Shown piece by piece: positions 33,874 through 43,978 of a stretch of 64,000 bases of DNA; positions within the stretch are counted from its first letter, which is position 1; every line of letters begins with the position of its first letter. The notes under the pieces were generated by a model that was given only the letters and a program-made list of their open reading frames with translations, searched no databases and was not told where the DNA came from. Origin of the DNA: Inia geoffrensis (lineage: Eukaryota; Chordata; Mammalia; Artiodactyla; Iniidae); NCBI GenBank assembly GCA_036417435.1, contig CM070919.1:35208318-35272317 (forward strand). The letters are read 5' to 3'. The position numbers were made by a program, and so were the translations under genes.

Positions 33874-34355
33874 AGCTGCCTCTTTCTTTTTTTTTTTTTA
33901 ACACCTTTATTGGAGTGTAATTGCTTACAATAGTGTGTTAGTTTCTGCTGTGTAACAAAGTGAATCAGCTCTACATATACATATATCCTCATGTCTCCCC
34001 CCCTCTTGCGTCTCCCTCCCGCCCTCCCTATCCCACCCGTCTCGGTGGTCACAGAGCACCGAGCTGATCCCCCTGTGCTCTGCGGCTGCTCCCCACTGGC
34101 TAGCGATCAGGATCTTCCAACTCCTCCGTGTGCATAACAGCGAGAGGAAGCCTTTGCAGGATCCAGGGGTAGAGGACACTGTCCCCTGTGCGATGCAGGA
34201 GGGAACGGGGGCTCCGCTCACAGGAGGGGCAGCACCTAATCTGCAGCGGGCCCTGCTCAGGCCTCCGCTGGGTACTGGCCGCGCTGTCTATCAACATGGT
34301 CTCCAGGTGGGGGACCACACATGCTCTTTATCTCCGTCTTATTCAGCTGCCTCTT
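33874..34355 (-). mobile_element. composite L1 insertion with 11-bp TSDs
   Basis: From the left there is the direct repeat AGCTGCCTCTT (33874-33884), then a poly-T tail, then an L1 3' UTR on the minus strand (about 33900-34104: 'acacctttattggagtgtaa' to 'gcggctgctccccactggct'). This matches the 3' UTR of the L1 at 16.3 kb. At about 34104 L1 similarity stops and about 240 bp of GC-rich sequence follows. The same AGCTGCCTCTT recurs at 34345-34355. The simplest reading is one insertion event that carried a non-L1 segment at its 5' end. The reading frames crossing it are not recognised. Confidence 0.65.
34105..34344 (-). other. non-L1 GC-rich segment inside the composite insertion
   Basis: This segment lies between the L1 3' UTR and the right TSD. 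It is far richer in G+C than L1 or the surrounding DNA, with for example 'gcagcgggccctgctcagg'. On the minus strand an open frame (34100-34318) ends at a stop close to the L1 junction, but I recognise no protein. Alternatives are a template-switched cellular RNA, a 5' transduction, or ordinary flanking DNA if the TSD match is chance. Confidence 0.5.
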
Positions 34356-34589
34356 ACTAAGAGTACTGGGATTTTTTTTTTTTTTTCTCCAATCTCCTAC
34401 TTTAAGGAACTTAATGTTTTCACTGAGAAAATCTGTGCCTAGACTTAGCAGGAACTGATTATTGTAACTCTAATGTAAATATACTCGGGAAACATAAATA
34501 AGTTACAGGCACAATGGTAGAAGTGCTGTGATGCTGATGAAAAAATTCTTCAAAAGAGATTGATGAAACTCTAAGGCATAGGTTATTTT
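34345..34589. other. unassigned sequence with T15 run
   Basis: A T-rich run lies at about 34372-34386. No other feature is seen before the old L1. Confidence 0.3.
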
Positions 34590-35205
34590 AAAACGATTTT
34601 TTGAAATGAAATTCGTATAACATATCATTAACCACTTTAAAATGAACAATAGAGCGGCCTTTACCAGAGTCACAATGTTATGCAACCCACCATATCGATC
34701 TAGTTTCAAGTGTTTCCATCACTCCAAAGTAAACCCCTTCCCTATTGAGCGGTTTCTCTCCATCCTTGGAAGCCCCTGGTAACCACCCACCCGTGTTACT
34801 TTCCTGTGGATTAATCCTTCTGAATCTTTCCTGTAGGTGGAGTCGTACAATATGTGACCTTTGTGTCTCGCTTATTTCACTCAGCATTATGTTTTCAAGT
34901 TTTCATCCATGTTATAGTACGCATCAGTACCTTATTCTTTTCTATGGCTAAGTATTCCATCATATATGTATGGAATATACCACATGTTCACACCACGATT
35001 TGATCCACTTATTCTTTCATGACCATTTGGGTTATTTCCCCCTTTTGGCTCTTGTGAATCACATTGCTGTAAACACACATGTACGTATACTTGTTTGAAT
35101 ACCTGTTTTCCGTTTGTGAGGGAGGGGGGATTTACCTACGCGTGGAATTGTAGGGTCATTAGATTATCTTTTTACTTAACTTTGCAGATCCTGTATCTTC
35201 CTAGG
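34590..35205 (-). mobile_element. old L1M-type LINE 3' end, reverse orientation
   Basis: The order of reverse-strand L1 phrases is intact: 'aaattcgtataacatatcat', 'tatgcaacccaccatatcg', 'cccctggtaaccacccaccc', 'gtacaatatgtgacctttgt', 'ttcactcagcattatgtttt', 'tttctatggctaagtattcc', 'gaccatttgggttatttccc' and 'gcgtggaattgtagggtcat'. This is a mid-age mammalian L1 (L1MB to L1ME range). It is strongly diverged and non-coding. Confidence 0.85.
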
Positions 35206-35464
35206 GTCAACTAGTGTGGTCCCCACTGGTCCACGTCCCGTGCCTGGCTGATTTTTCACAACCTATTTCATCCCCAGAACCATCTTCTTTCCTTCTCCCC
35301 TCCTATTCATTCTTTCAAATGCAGCTTAGGCATCACTTTTTAAGCATCAGAATGTTCGTGTTACGCTTCTGTACTCTCACCTTCTCTTTTGATGCCAGTC
35401 TGCAGAACAGAGAGAGACAGGATGAATTCCAGCATCAAATATCACATTAAATAAGGGGTATGAA
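35206..35464. other. unassigned pyrimidine-rich sequence
   Basis: No certain feature is seen. Some phrases ('tcattctttcaaatgcagct') are faintly L2-like. Confidence 0.3.
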
Positions 35465-35595
35465 TTCCGTCATTCAACAAACATTACTGAGTTTCTTTAA
35501 CCTAAACTCTGTGTTAAGCGTCAGGAACACAGAGGTGAATGAAATAGAAGTGGCTACTCTGCCCTCAGAGTTTTCAACCTTAAGAGCGAATAAAG
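35465..35595 (-). repeat. L2 LINE 3' end, reverse orientation
   Basis: The phrases 'tcattcaacaaacattactg', 'aggaacacagaggtgaatga' and 'ctactctgccctcagagttt' follow the reverse complement of the L2 3' end. Confidence 0.55.
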
Positions 35596-36169
35596 AAAGT
35601 GAGTTTGTCTTATCTAGAGTGCAATTTGATTTCCAAAAGCTATAAATAGTATTGTAACATTTTTCAAATGTGACTTTGCTTATATTTGCTTTGGGACATG
35701 ATCACGTCTCTTCTTCCTCAGTCTTGTGCCATATCCCCAGTTCGTTCCAGCTTTCACTTGTGGGCTTGTAGTAACCAGAAGAGCCCTCAGAGACGGCTCA
35801 CGGTTCCATACCTGTCCTTTGGTATACTTACTGGTACAGCGAACGTCAAAAACACGGTCTTGCAAAGCTACACTTCAGTCATACAACAAGCTATATGTGT
35901 ACTTCTAGCATTTGCATATTCATTCAAAATTTTACCTAGCAAGAGTGCATTTCAATTTTAAAATAATAGAGCATTCATTTGCATTTGAGGTACACAATTC
36001 TCTAAAACTTAGAACAAATTTCATGATTCATATTAAGTGCTTTAAAATGAATTCCTAATCAAAGTGAGCATTTTATGAATTATAAAATAAAGAGTAAGAT
36101 TTTTGAAGTTGGAAAACACTTGAAAGAGTTAAATGGATGATGATGATATAGGAGCGTGTACTAGGTTAT
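35596..36169. other. unassigned sequence
   Basis: No gene or named repeat is recognised. Confidence 0.3.
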
Positions 36170-36445
36170 AGACTAAGTAGATCCGAAAACACACTGATTT
36201 GAATAAGAGTTCATCAGTCTCTTGTGTAGCAAGCAAGAGCCAATAAGAACTGAAGGCTTTTGCCTCTGTGCTCAAGATGGCTGTCACGGCTCCAGACAAA
36301 GCATCTGCATCCCAGACAGTGGGAATGAGCCAGTTCAGGCCAAGCCCGTTCTGTTTAGGGGACCAGACCACTCCCACTTGTATCCCAGTAACCATAACTT
36401 TGTCCTGTGTCCACATTATCAAGGGAGGTTTAGAAATGCAGTTAT
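36170..36445. repeat. ancient interspersed repeat, family unassigned
   Basis: The phrases 'ctcaagatggctgtcacggc', 'tccagacaaagcatctgcat', 'cccagacagtgggaatga' and 'caagggaggtttagaaatgc' match a recurring mammalian repeat that I recall but cannot name, probably of LTR type. The possible coding frames here are incidental. Confidence 0.4.
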
Positions 36446-37860
36446 TTACGTAATCTAAAACTCTGGAGCTCTAATATAATGGGAAAAAAAAATTGTGTAT
36501 GAATCTGCCATAGGTGAATTCTCTGACATGAAGAACGCGCCAGTTGATTGACGTGGATTCCAAGCTAATAACAACGTAATCTGAGATTTCGGATTCTGTG
36601 ATGAATTCTTAACTTTTTTTTCAATAATAGATACAAATTTAGAGGAGCAGTCTAGAAGTAAGTGTGGTTTAGAGTTGCAGTCTGGAAATAAGAATTTAGT
36701 ACCAATATTCTTAGTACCTGTTTCTCTATTTATTGGCTTTGGTTTCACGTGTGTGAAAAATGATAGCAAAGATCAGATAAAACTCAACTTCTCTTCAGTA
36801 ATAAGCTCTTTTTTTTTTTTTTTTTTTAATTTTTACAGATTATTGTGGGTAGAAAATACCAAATATAGATGTATATCTATTCTTCACTTTTGGGCCATCT
36901 CCCACTTCTGCAAAACTAATGGTGCAGCAACATATTTTTCTGTGTGTATGTAAATTATTAAAAAATTTTTGATTCCACTAACTAATTTAATGTGAAAGGA
37001 CAGAATCTGTTTCTTTGAGAAAATCTGCCATAAAGATACATTTTACACTTGAAGTTAAACTCTTCAATAATTTATTCTGTCTCTAGGCTGCCTGAAATTC
37101 TAAATTGCTCAAAATTGTTGCTGGGGTGCGCGAATGCCCTCGTACCAGGGCACACCTGATGGCAGTTGTTTCTATGAAGAACCCAGTTCTGATCCATCTC
37201 TGCCACTTACTCCTGACTTCCTGCTGCTCAGAAATGTGAACCTTAACAGCATTTGTATGTTTTCCTTTTCCCTCAAGGTTTCAGATTCTTTGTCTACAAG
37301 AACATGGGAAATTAGAATGAACATTACAGACAGAACATACAATAGAAGTAGCCCAAGCAATATGATTGTATTCTAAGATACTCTATGGTATTTACTAAAT
37401 AAAAATGGTTTACCTGTATATAAAAATATACCTGCATAGATATATGTGTATAGAAAGACTAACTTATGCATCTACCTTTTGCTTATTTCCAAATTATAAG
37501 AATTCTAATCATTATGAATCTCTAATGTGCAACATATTTTCAAGATTTCAACCTAGAATAATTTTTTAGAAGAGTTAAAGTAAGTGACTCAAAACAGATT
37601 ACTAAAAGTTGACAGACGTTAAAATATATATATAACCCTTTGGAGAACTACTTCTCCAGACATCTGGTATTTCCATAAATATTATTAATTTCAAGGGGTT
37701 CAGATGATTAATCAGCAATTAAATGTATGCTGAGCTCTTATTCAGTTTCTTTAAAAAAGGAAACAGATAATGAAACCAATCTGTTTTAAACCCGAATCTG
37801 TTTCAACAAACAGCTTTTAGCAGGATTTGTGTGGTGCAATTGAGAATTATTTAATTTACG
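36446..37860. other. AT-rich unassigned sequence
   Basis: A T19 run lies at about 36810-36828. No gene or nameable repeat is seen. The frame at 37134-37376 has no domain. Confidence 0.35.
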
Positions 37861-38066
37861 TTTTTTTTTTTTTGCGGTACGCGGGCCTCTCACTGCCGTG
37901 GCCCCTCCCGTTGTGGAGCACAGGCTCGGGGCGCGCAGGCTCAAAGGCCACGGCTCACGGGCCCGGCCGCTCCGCGGCATGTGGGATCTTCCCGGACCGG
38001 GGCACGAACCCGTGTCCCCCGCATCGGCAGGCGGACTCTCAACCGCTGCGCCACCAGGGAAGCCCC
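37861..38066 (-). mobile_element. CHR SINE, short form, reverse orientation
   Basis: It has a poly-T tail, then 'gcggtacgcgggcctctcac', and ends with 'gctgcgccaccagggaagcc'. The tRNA-like promoter is intact on the reverse strand. I could not find a convincing target-site duplication in the flanks. The forward frame 37827-38201 is SINE-derived. Confidence 0.93.
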
Positions 38067-38399
38067 TATTCTTTTGATTTTTATTTAAGCCTAATTGGTG
38101 TCCCTTCTGTTACTGTGGCAGAAGGTAGCAAGACATCCTCTGAGGGAGGGATCACTTACCCTACTAGTTTCATTGCAATGACGCTGAGGGGTTACATGTA
38201 GACCAAAACTCTTGAGAATATAGGCGTGTTTAAAAAACCTTTTGAATCTTCCAAAAAGAGAGAGATCAAGCAAGATGATAAAGAGAGTGGTAGGAAATCT
38301 CACTCAAAGATGAGGGTGTATGTGTTTCTTTCCCTGATGGTTGTGGCTTCTTGTGCTCAAGTGACCTCAGATTTCTTCTCCAACACGCCTTTCCTGTCC
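38067..38399. other. unassigned sequence
   Basis: No gene or named repeat is recognised. Confidence 0.3.
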
Positions 38400-38620
38400 A
38401 CTGGATCTAAAGGAGTTTCCTGCTGCTCCACTTTATGGCTCTATCTGAAATTATTCTGTCCGTACAGTTATTTGTTTATCATCTGTGCACTTGCCAAAAT
38501 ATAAGTTCCAGTGGATCAGGGATCTTGTTTATCTGGCTTCAGCTGTGTCCTCCGTGCCTTGGCCACAATCGCTGCTGAGTAAATATGTGTTGAAAAGGTG
38601 AAGGAATCAGTGAATACCCT
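38400..38620 (+). repeat. L2 LINE 3' end
   Basis: The phrases 'tcatctgtgcacttgccaaa', 'ataagttccagtggatcagg', 'gatcttgtttatctggcttc' and 'gctgagtaaatatgtgttga' follow the L2 3' end in forward orientation. Confidence 0.55.
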
Positions 38621-39569
38621 AGTGGGGAGGATTTGAATGTTTTCCCAAATATATAGTAAATACTTAAATTTGTAATAGGTGTTTTACAATTTCTGTTTTA
38701 CCTTCCAAAGCTCTCTCAGATCCATCCATTTCTCCTCCACTGCCATCACTGAATCCACACTGCCCTCTCCTCTTGCTTGAGTCAGCACCAGAGGCTCCTG
38801 TCTCAGTATCTACGCGAATACCAACCCACGAACACGTTCCCCAGTCCACAGGCCTTCCTGAAGCAGAGTGATTTCTCATATTAAAAGCCTACCTAAATCA
38901 CTTCGAATTTTCTCATCCCTCCTAGACCCGTATTTTCAACTTATTCTCCAAGGTCTCACAGAGCCTGGTGTCTGGCTCTTTTTCCAGGTCGTCCGTGACT
39001 GTCTTCTCCTCTGATCTCTGCACTCCAGCCAGGCTCCTTTTCTCAGAAGACTTTTTATTTGCTGTTGGGACTACCTGGCATGTTCGCCCCCCACCGCCCC
39101 CACCACCCTTCCTCTTTAGCTCGTTATTAGCTATCTGGCTCTAAATCCAGTGCTTAAATCACTGGCTGGGAGCTGCCTGTTAGTCTAGGTAGAAACTACG
39201 GCGCTAAGTGGAGGAATACTAAGCTTGCAGTCCCTTGGCATTGCACCTCCCACTCATTGCTTGTCAAAAAGGAAAACGCGTGAGATTTCGTTGGAGGACG
39301 TCCATCTCCATGTCCAGTCTTGGTAACTGTGGCAGAGGAGCTCCAGCTTAGTCACGCCTTTGAGTAGTATGTCATCAGCCACCATTATTCCCTGTTCTCC
39401 TAAATGCCCAGACTTTACACCGGAAAAGAATAGTAAGTTTGTAGCCAGTTCTTTGAATATTTATTCATTCATAGTCATTCATTCAAAAATATTTATTGCA
39501 GTTGAACATGTGCCAGGGACTGACCTTCGATGAGCCCCTGTCCATGCTGACCCTTCTACCTGTTATATA
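38621..39569. other. unassigned sequence
   Basis: A C-rich stretch at 39085-39115 and general pyrimidine richness may hide a decayed L2 piece ('cactccagccaggctccttt' near 39020-39040). No gene is recognised. Confidence 0.3.
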
Positions 39570-39945
39570 TACATACCTTTCCTCCTTCCCTTCTATCCTT
39601 AGATATCCTAAGTCCCTGATAAAGTCCTACTGTTCGTTCAAGGCCCAGTTGAAACGTGACCTCTCATCTGAAGCTTCCCTGAACTCCTTCAGGCTGAATT
39701 AATTGCTCCTTTATCTGTGCTCCCAGAGGAGTTAGTTCATACATTTGTAAAAGCACCTATCACATTGCATTATAACTATTTGCATATCTGTGTCCTTTCT
39801 GGACTTTTTTCTTCGTGGCAGGGACCATACCCGGCACATACTTAAATCGCTCACTCTCTTCTCCTCCTTACGCCCCTGGCTGTCCTCACAATGCTTGGCA
39901 CAGGACAGGCGTTATTTAAATATCAGTTGTTGCTTTAATGCCTAG
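39570..39945 (+). repeat. L2-family LINE 3' end
   Basis: The phrases 'gttcaaggcccagttgaaac', 'cttccctgaactccttcagg', 'cctatcacattgcattataa', 'gtggcagggaccatacccgg' and 'aatgcttggcacaggacagg' follow an L2 3' region in forward order. Confidence 0.65.
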
Positions 39946-41619
39946 AGTTCCTCACACATCCATGGACACTGTCATGAATAGCAAGATGTAAACGATCATA
40001 GGATATATTTTACGATATTTTCCAGATGACTTGTTAAATAAATCCTTATGGCATTGTTGCTTTTTTAAGGGAAACTTTTACTATAGCCAAAATTCCCGAA
40101 GCATAGAAAAGACTAAAACGATAGAAAAATACAAACTTTGCAAAAATCAGGGCAATATGAAATCTGAAAAGCAAGTGGGAATGCAACTATCCTTGGAAAT
40201 TAGGCTAGGTCACCAAGGAAAGATCCAAAGAAATAGCACAAGAGGGTAGGGACGTATGTAAGGGGACAAAAACACGAAAGAAACAGAAATGTTGTTACAG
40301 AAAGGCAACATAAAAATATTCTTAAATTTTATAGATATAGATATAGATAGATATAGATATCAAGTAAACGTTTTCCGTAACAAAAGAATCAAGCAAGTCT
40401 GTGAAAAATAATGGTTAAAAGGAAAGATTTTGGACATCACCCCCAATTGCATTGTGTCACGATACCTCCTTTGAGGTTAGTCACATTACCTTTGAGGTTT
40501 AGTTAAATTTGTGGCTTGTTCATACCTGAGGGATATTTAAGAATAGACAGTCTTAAGTCTACTACAAAATATTAAGTCTCTTAGGGGAACATTGCAATTA
40601 TCTAGATTGATCTGAGACCCGTAAGTTATAAGAAAACTCTGTGGAACTCTCAGATTCAGACATCCTGCTGAACGTTCTTGGAAGCAGTAAGCCAGCCCTA
40701 GCCTGGAACCGTCTAGACATCTCCAGTCAGTGTTGGACTGGAGCATGGTTACTGGGTTTGAGTTATGCAATAGTGGCAACTTTGATTTTACTTCCCAGAC
40801 TCCGTGATGTTTCTGTTTTAGGCTGATCTTTGGCAGACGTGTATGCTGCCTGGTGCGCGGGGTTGGCTGCAGTGTCCCCAGACTTCGGCTGGGTAACCAG
40901 AGGCAGTGTTGTGTTGACAGTCTGCTGTGGATCATCTTTAAGAGTGATCGTGGCTTGACCAAGCCTGGCTCCCTGCTCTTCCTGCTAGTCCTGCTTTTGA
41001 TTCATTTTCCTGCACTCTTCACCCAGCCTCTTTGGGTGAAAAGCAAATAAAAATAGATTGCGTCCAATCCATTTGGCCCTATGGAAGGTTTAAGACTCAA
41101 AGTAAACCATTGAGGGAGGTGATTACTTTGTAAATAAAAAAAATATGTAAATAGATATGGTCTAAGTAGTATGTAGATAGTGTGTGCAAATCAACAGGGC
41201 CAGATGATGGAGATCTTTGTTGATTTAAGGGGAAGGCAGACTGTGTTTCAGTGCTATTTGTAATTATAGTATTCGGTCTGTTTGAATGGTGAAAAGATGT
41301 TTGGACTCTAAATAAGAGAAAATATTGTATTCGTTTTGGAAGAGAGGAGAGGGAAAAGAATGAACCTTTTGAATAGATCAGCTAGCTTAACCCTAGTATT
41401 TAGCTAGTTACGAAATATGATATTAATCTGTGAAACTCTCCCGGAGAGTAACAGATGCTGGTAGTGAGCACAGCGCCTAGAAGTGTCAGAGCAGTTTGCT
41501 TATGTAGCAGATTGTATATGTAACAAGGAAGCAACGATGAAAGACTTCTGACTCTGATTTTTCTAGGGCTCTCTCTGCCTGGACTGCATCCTCCCTCCCT
41601 CCCTCCCTCCCTCCGTCCC
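39946..41619. other. unassigned sequence with small simple repeats
   Basis: A TAGATA-rich patch lies at about 40330-40362, and CCTC units lie at about 41590-41614. The 141-codon reverse frame at 40537-40962 has no recognisable domain. An AATAAA lies at 41046-41051 beyond a GC-richer stretch (40830-41040), which could be an unrecognised LTR. Confidence 0.35.
41590..41614 (+). repeat. (CCTC)n microsatellite
   Basis: About six CCTC units sit at the left edge of the split L2 copy. Confidence 0.9.
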
Positions 41620-42410
41620 CCACCCCATATTCACTGTCTCTTTGGAAATCTACTCATCCTGCAAGACTCCACCATTATCAGCTCATGTGAAATCTTCCCA
41701 GGTCACCTTAATCTCCTTTGACACTGTGGTAGACGGTACAGCGCCCCCAGCCCCAAAGATGTCCACATCCAATCCCTCGAACCTGTGAATATGTTACTTT
41801 ACAAAGGGACCAAGTGACTACACATAATTTAACTCAATTTAATTGGATGTGACTAGATTAAGGACCTTTACTCGGGGAGATTATTCTAGATGATCTGCTT
41901 GGGCCCATTGCAATCACAAGGGCCCTTGTAAGTGAAAGAGGGAGGTGGGAGCTTCTAAGAGTGGTATGATATCAGAAAGCCTCAAAGAGCCGTGGCTGGC
42001 ATAGCCGATGATGGAAACAAACCAAGGCATGGGCACAGACTGTCTCAGAGTCTCCAGAAACAATGCAGCCCTGTTAACACACTTACTTTAGCACAAGACG
42101 ACACATTTCTGATCTAAACTTCAGAACTGTAAGATAAAAAAAAAACAAAACAGCGTGGTGGTGTTTTAGGCCTCTAAGTATGTGGTAATTTGTTACAGCG
42201 TCAATAGGAGACTCACACAGACCCCTGGGCACAATGTTTCACTTTTCTTCTGTGCGTCCATATTATTGTACTGCATCTACAGGCACTTACTCAGCGATCC
42301 CAGCGATCTGCTATGGACTGTCTCCCCACAGGATCCTCCCTCGACCACGAAACAGTAGGCAGTGTCTTATTCATGTTTGTTTCCCTAGTGGCCCGCTCAG
42401 AGCCTTTAAA
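41620..42410 (+). mobile_element. L2 LINE 3' end, split by an LTR
   Basis: The left part (about 41650-41724) reads 'ctcatcctgcaagactccac' and 'tgtgaaatcttcccaggtca'. The right part (about 42220-42410) reads 'tgtactgcatctacaggcac', 'tatggactgtctccccacag' and 'ggcagtgtcttattcatgtt'. Together they follow the L2 3' region in correct order, with the LTR-like element at 41725-42219 between them. Confidence 0.6.
41725..42219 (+). mobile_element. solo LTR, old MaLR/ERVL-type relic
   Basis: The element starts TGTGG and ends CACA. It contains 'ccaaagatgtccacatccaa', 'gaacctgtgaatatgttact', 'ggcccattgcaatcacaagg', 'cttcagaactgtaagataaa' and 'tgtggtaatttgttacagcg', in the order of an MLT1-like LTR as I recall it. 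The 5 bases before it (GACAC, 41720-41724) and after it (GACCC, 42220-42224) match at 4 of 5, as expected for a retroviral-type target duplication. It is a lone LTR with no internal genes, non-coding and old. The subfamily is uncertain. Confidence 0.7.
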
Positions 42411-43264
42411 TGGATCCAGTGCCCCACCAGCCTGCCCCAGGAGCACGGGAAGGACCCACCACAGGTTTATTTGTCTATGGGTTTGCTCACATATCCTTCT
42501 CTTTGCTGTTACAAGCCACTCTTCCATTGATTTCCAACCCCTTGACTCCTGGCTCCGTATCCCAATTCCACTTGAAGTCTTTGCTGAGATGTGGACACAA
42601 GTCTCTGGCTCTGACCTGGGGCACTGTCTTTGTTCTTCCAAGCCCAAGCAGGTCCCCTGAGATCCATAACAGCGGGGATAGCTTCCCTGACTTTCCCAGT
42701 CACTCTCCTATTTCTCAATTCCTGGGAGTGAATCAGGCACTTGACATGAGTAGATACTAAGCAAATTTTTAAAAATAAATAGGCAAATGCATAATGTTTT
42801 ACAGATGACTTCTTTTATTAGGGAATGGTGAAATAGTCAAAGGGATCCAAAGATCTCCATTACCACATGAGACTGGAATATACAAGGTGCAGCTCCAGGA
42901 CCCTTAATGACTTAAGTCATTGATGTGGGTGAGTTTGGGTACTAAGCAAGTTTGTGGATGTTGTTAGTTCACTAAAATCCGTAAGAAGTTATGCATGGTG
43001 ATTACAGTTCTATGTTCCTTTTGGTTTTCACGGAATGCTAATGGTAAAGACCTACTTTCTTTTGATCATTTTCACATATTTCAGAGAAATGGCTTTGACT
43101 GCATCAGGAAAAACGTTAACAGAGGGCACAGCACCTCTACCCCAGCACGTGGAAAGAATATTTGCTTAATGGAAATGCAACTTCATAAACAAATTACCCA
43201 ATGATAAAAAAAATTATATGCTGCCTTTATTTGAAATGTTACCATAAATGGGGCTGTCATACCG
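42411..43264. other. unassigned sequence
   Basis: The overlapping frames at 42234-42760 arise partly from the L2/LTR flank and share no domain. No other feature is seen. Confidence 0.35.
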
Positions 43265-43395
43265 CAGAAGAAATGGGATCTGGAATTCTAAACCTCCTCA
43301 TTGTATTCTCGGGTCTGTCAGTTGCTTTAGGAACATCACTTAGTCCCTTTCAGCATCAGTTTCCTCATCTCAACATGAAATATTTAGAATTTACT
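43265..43395 (+). repeat. MIR SINE fragment
   Basis: The phrases 'gatctggaattctaaacctc', 'tttaggaacatcacttagtc' and 'tttcagcatcagtttcctca' keep the MIR core order. Confidence 0.55.
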
Positions 43396-43680
43396 CCCAA
43401 TTTCAACATTCCTTATCTTCAGTAACATGCAGGATATAACTTGCCACAATTAGAAAATTATTTGCACTGTTGTTCATGTCGGTCCAAGAGCTGAGCTTAT
43501 GTTTCCACGCAGAAACAATTTGAAAACCTGGAAAGAGCCCAGAAAGCAAATGTTCTAAGAAACTGAATTATTGGAAAGTAAGCTTTATAAAGGAGACTGA
43601 AAAAAATCAATGTTGCTTTGTTATTGGAATATGTTTAGAGTGGGCTTAGTAACAAATTTCAATCCCATAAGAACTCAAGA

Positions 43681-43759
43681 AAGAGGAAAGGAAGGAAGAT
43701 CCTCATAAATACGAGAAAGAAAGAGGAAAGGAAGGAAGATCCTCATAAATACGAGAAAG
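43681..43759 (+). repeat. 40-bp tandem duplication
   Basis: Two 40-bp units (43681-43720 and 43721-43760) agree at 39 of 40 positions, differing only at the last base. The unit runs from AAGAGGAAAGG through 'aagatcctcataaatacgag' to AAAG. Such identity indicates a recent duplication and possible copy-number variation. Confidence 0.95.
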
Positions 43760-43929
43760 CAAGAGCAAAGTTAGGAATCCACTAACTTTGGCCTTCTTTA
43801 TAAGGTCTAATCTTGAGGGTGGTTCTTTACTACTTTTATTTTTCTCATAGTACCCACCACAGTGCTGGGCCAACCTCAGGAGCAAATGATTTGATCTCTC
43901 TTTATTATCGTTCATATACTTACTTGACA

Positions 43930-43933
<4 letters not shown>

Positions 43934-43975
<42 letters not shown>
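43934..43975 (+). repeat. (GT)21 microsatellite
   Basis: This is a nearly pure run of about 21 GT units, ending in 'tttgtg'. It is likely polymorphic. The reading frames through it are repeat artefacts. Confidence 0.97.

Positions 43976-43978
<3 letters not shown>

Noticed and set aside
40537..40962. 141-codon reverse open frame
   Set aside because: No recognisable domain, no supporting splice or promoter context, and low-complexity composition. Possibly part of an unrecognised LTR.
41740..41756. Second CTCF-like motif on the reverse strand (in 'gcgcccccagcccc')
   Set aside because: Only the G-rich half matches. The first three core positions are wrong.
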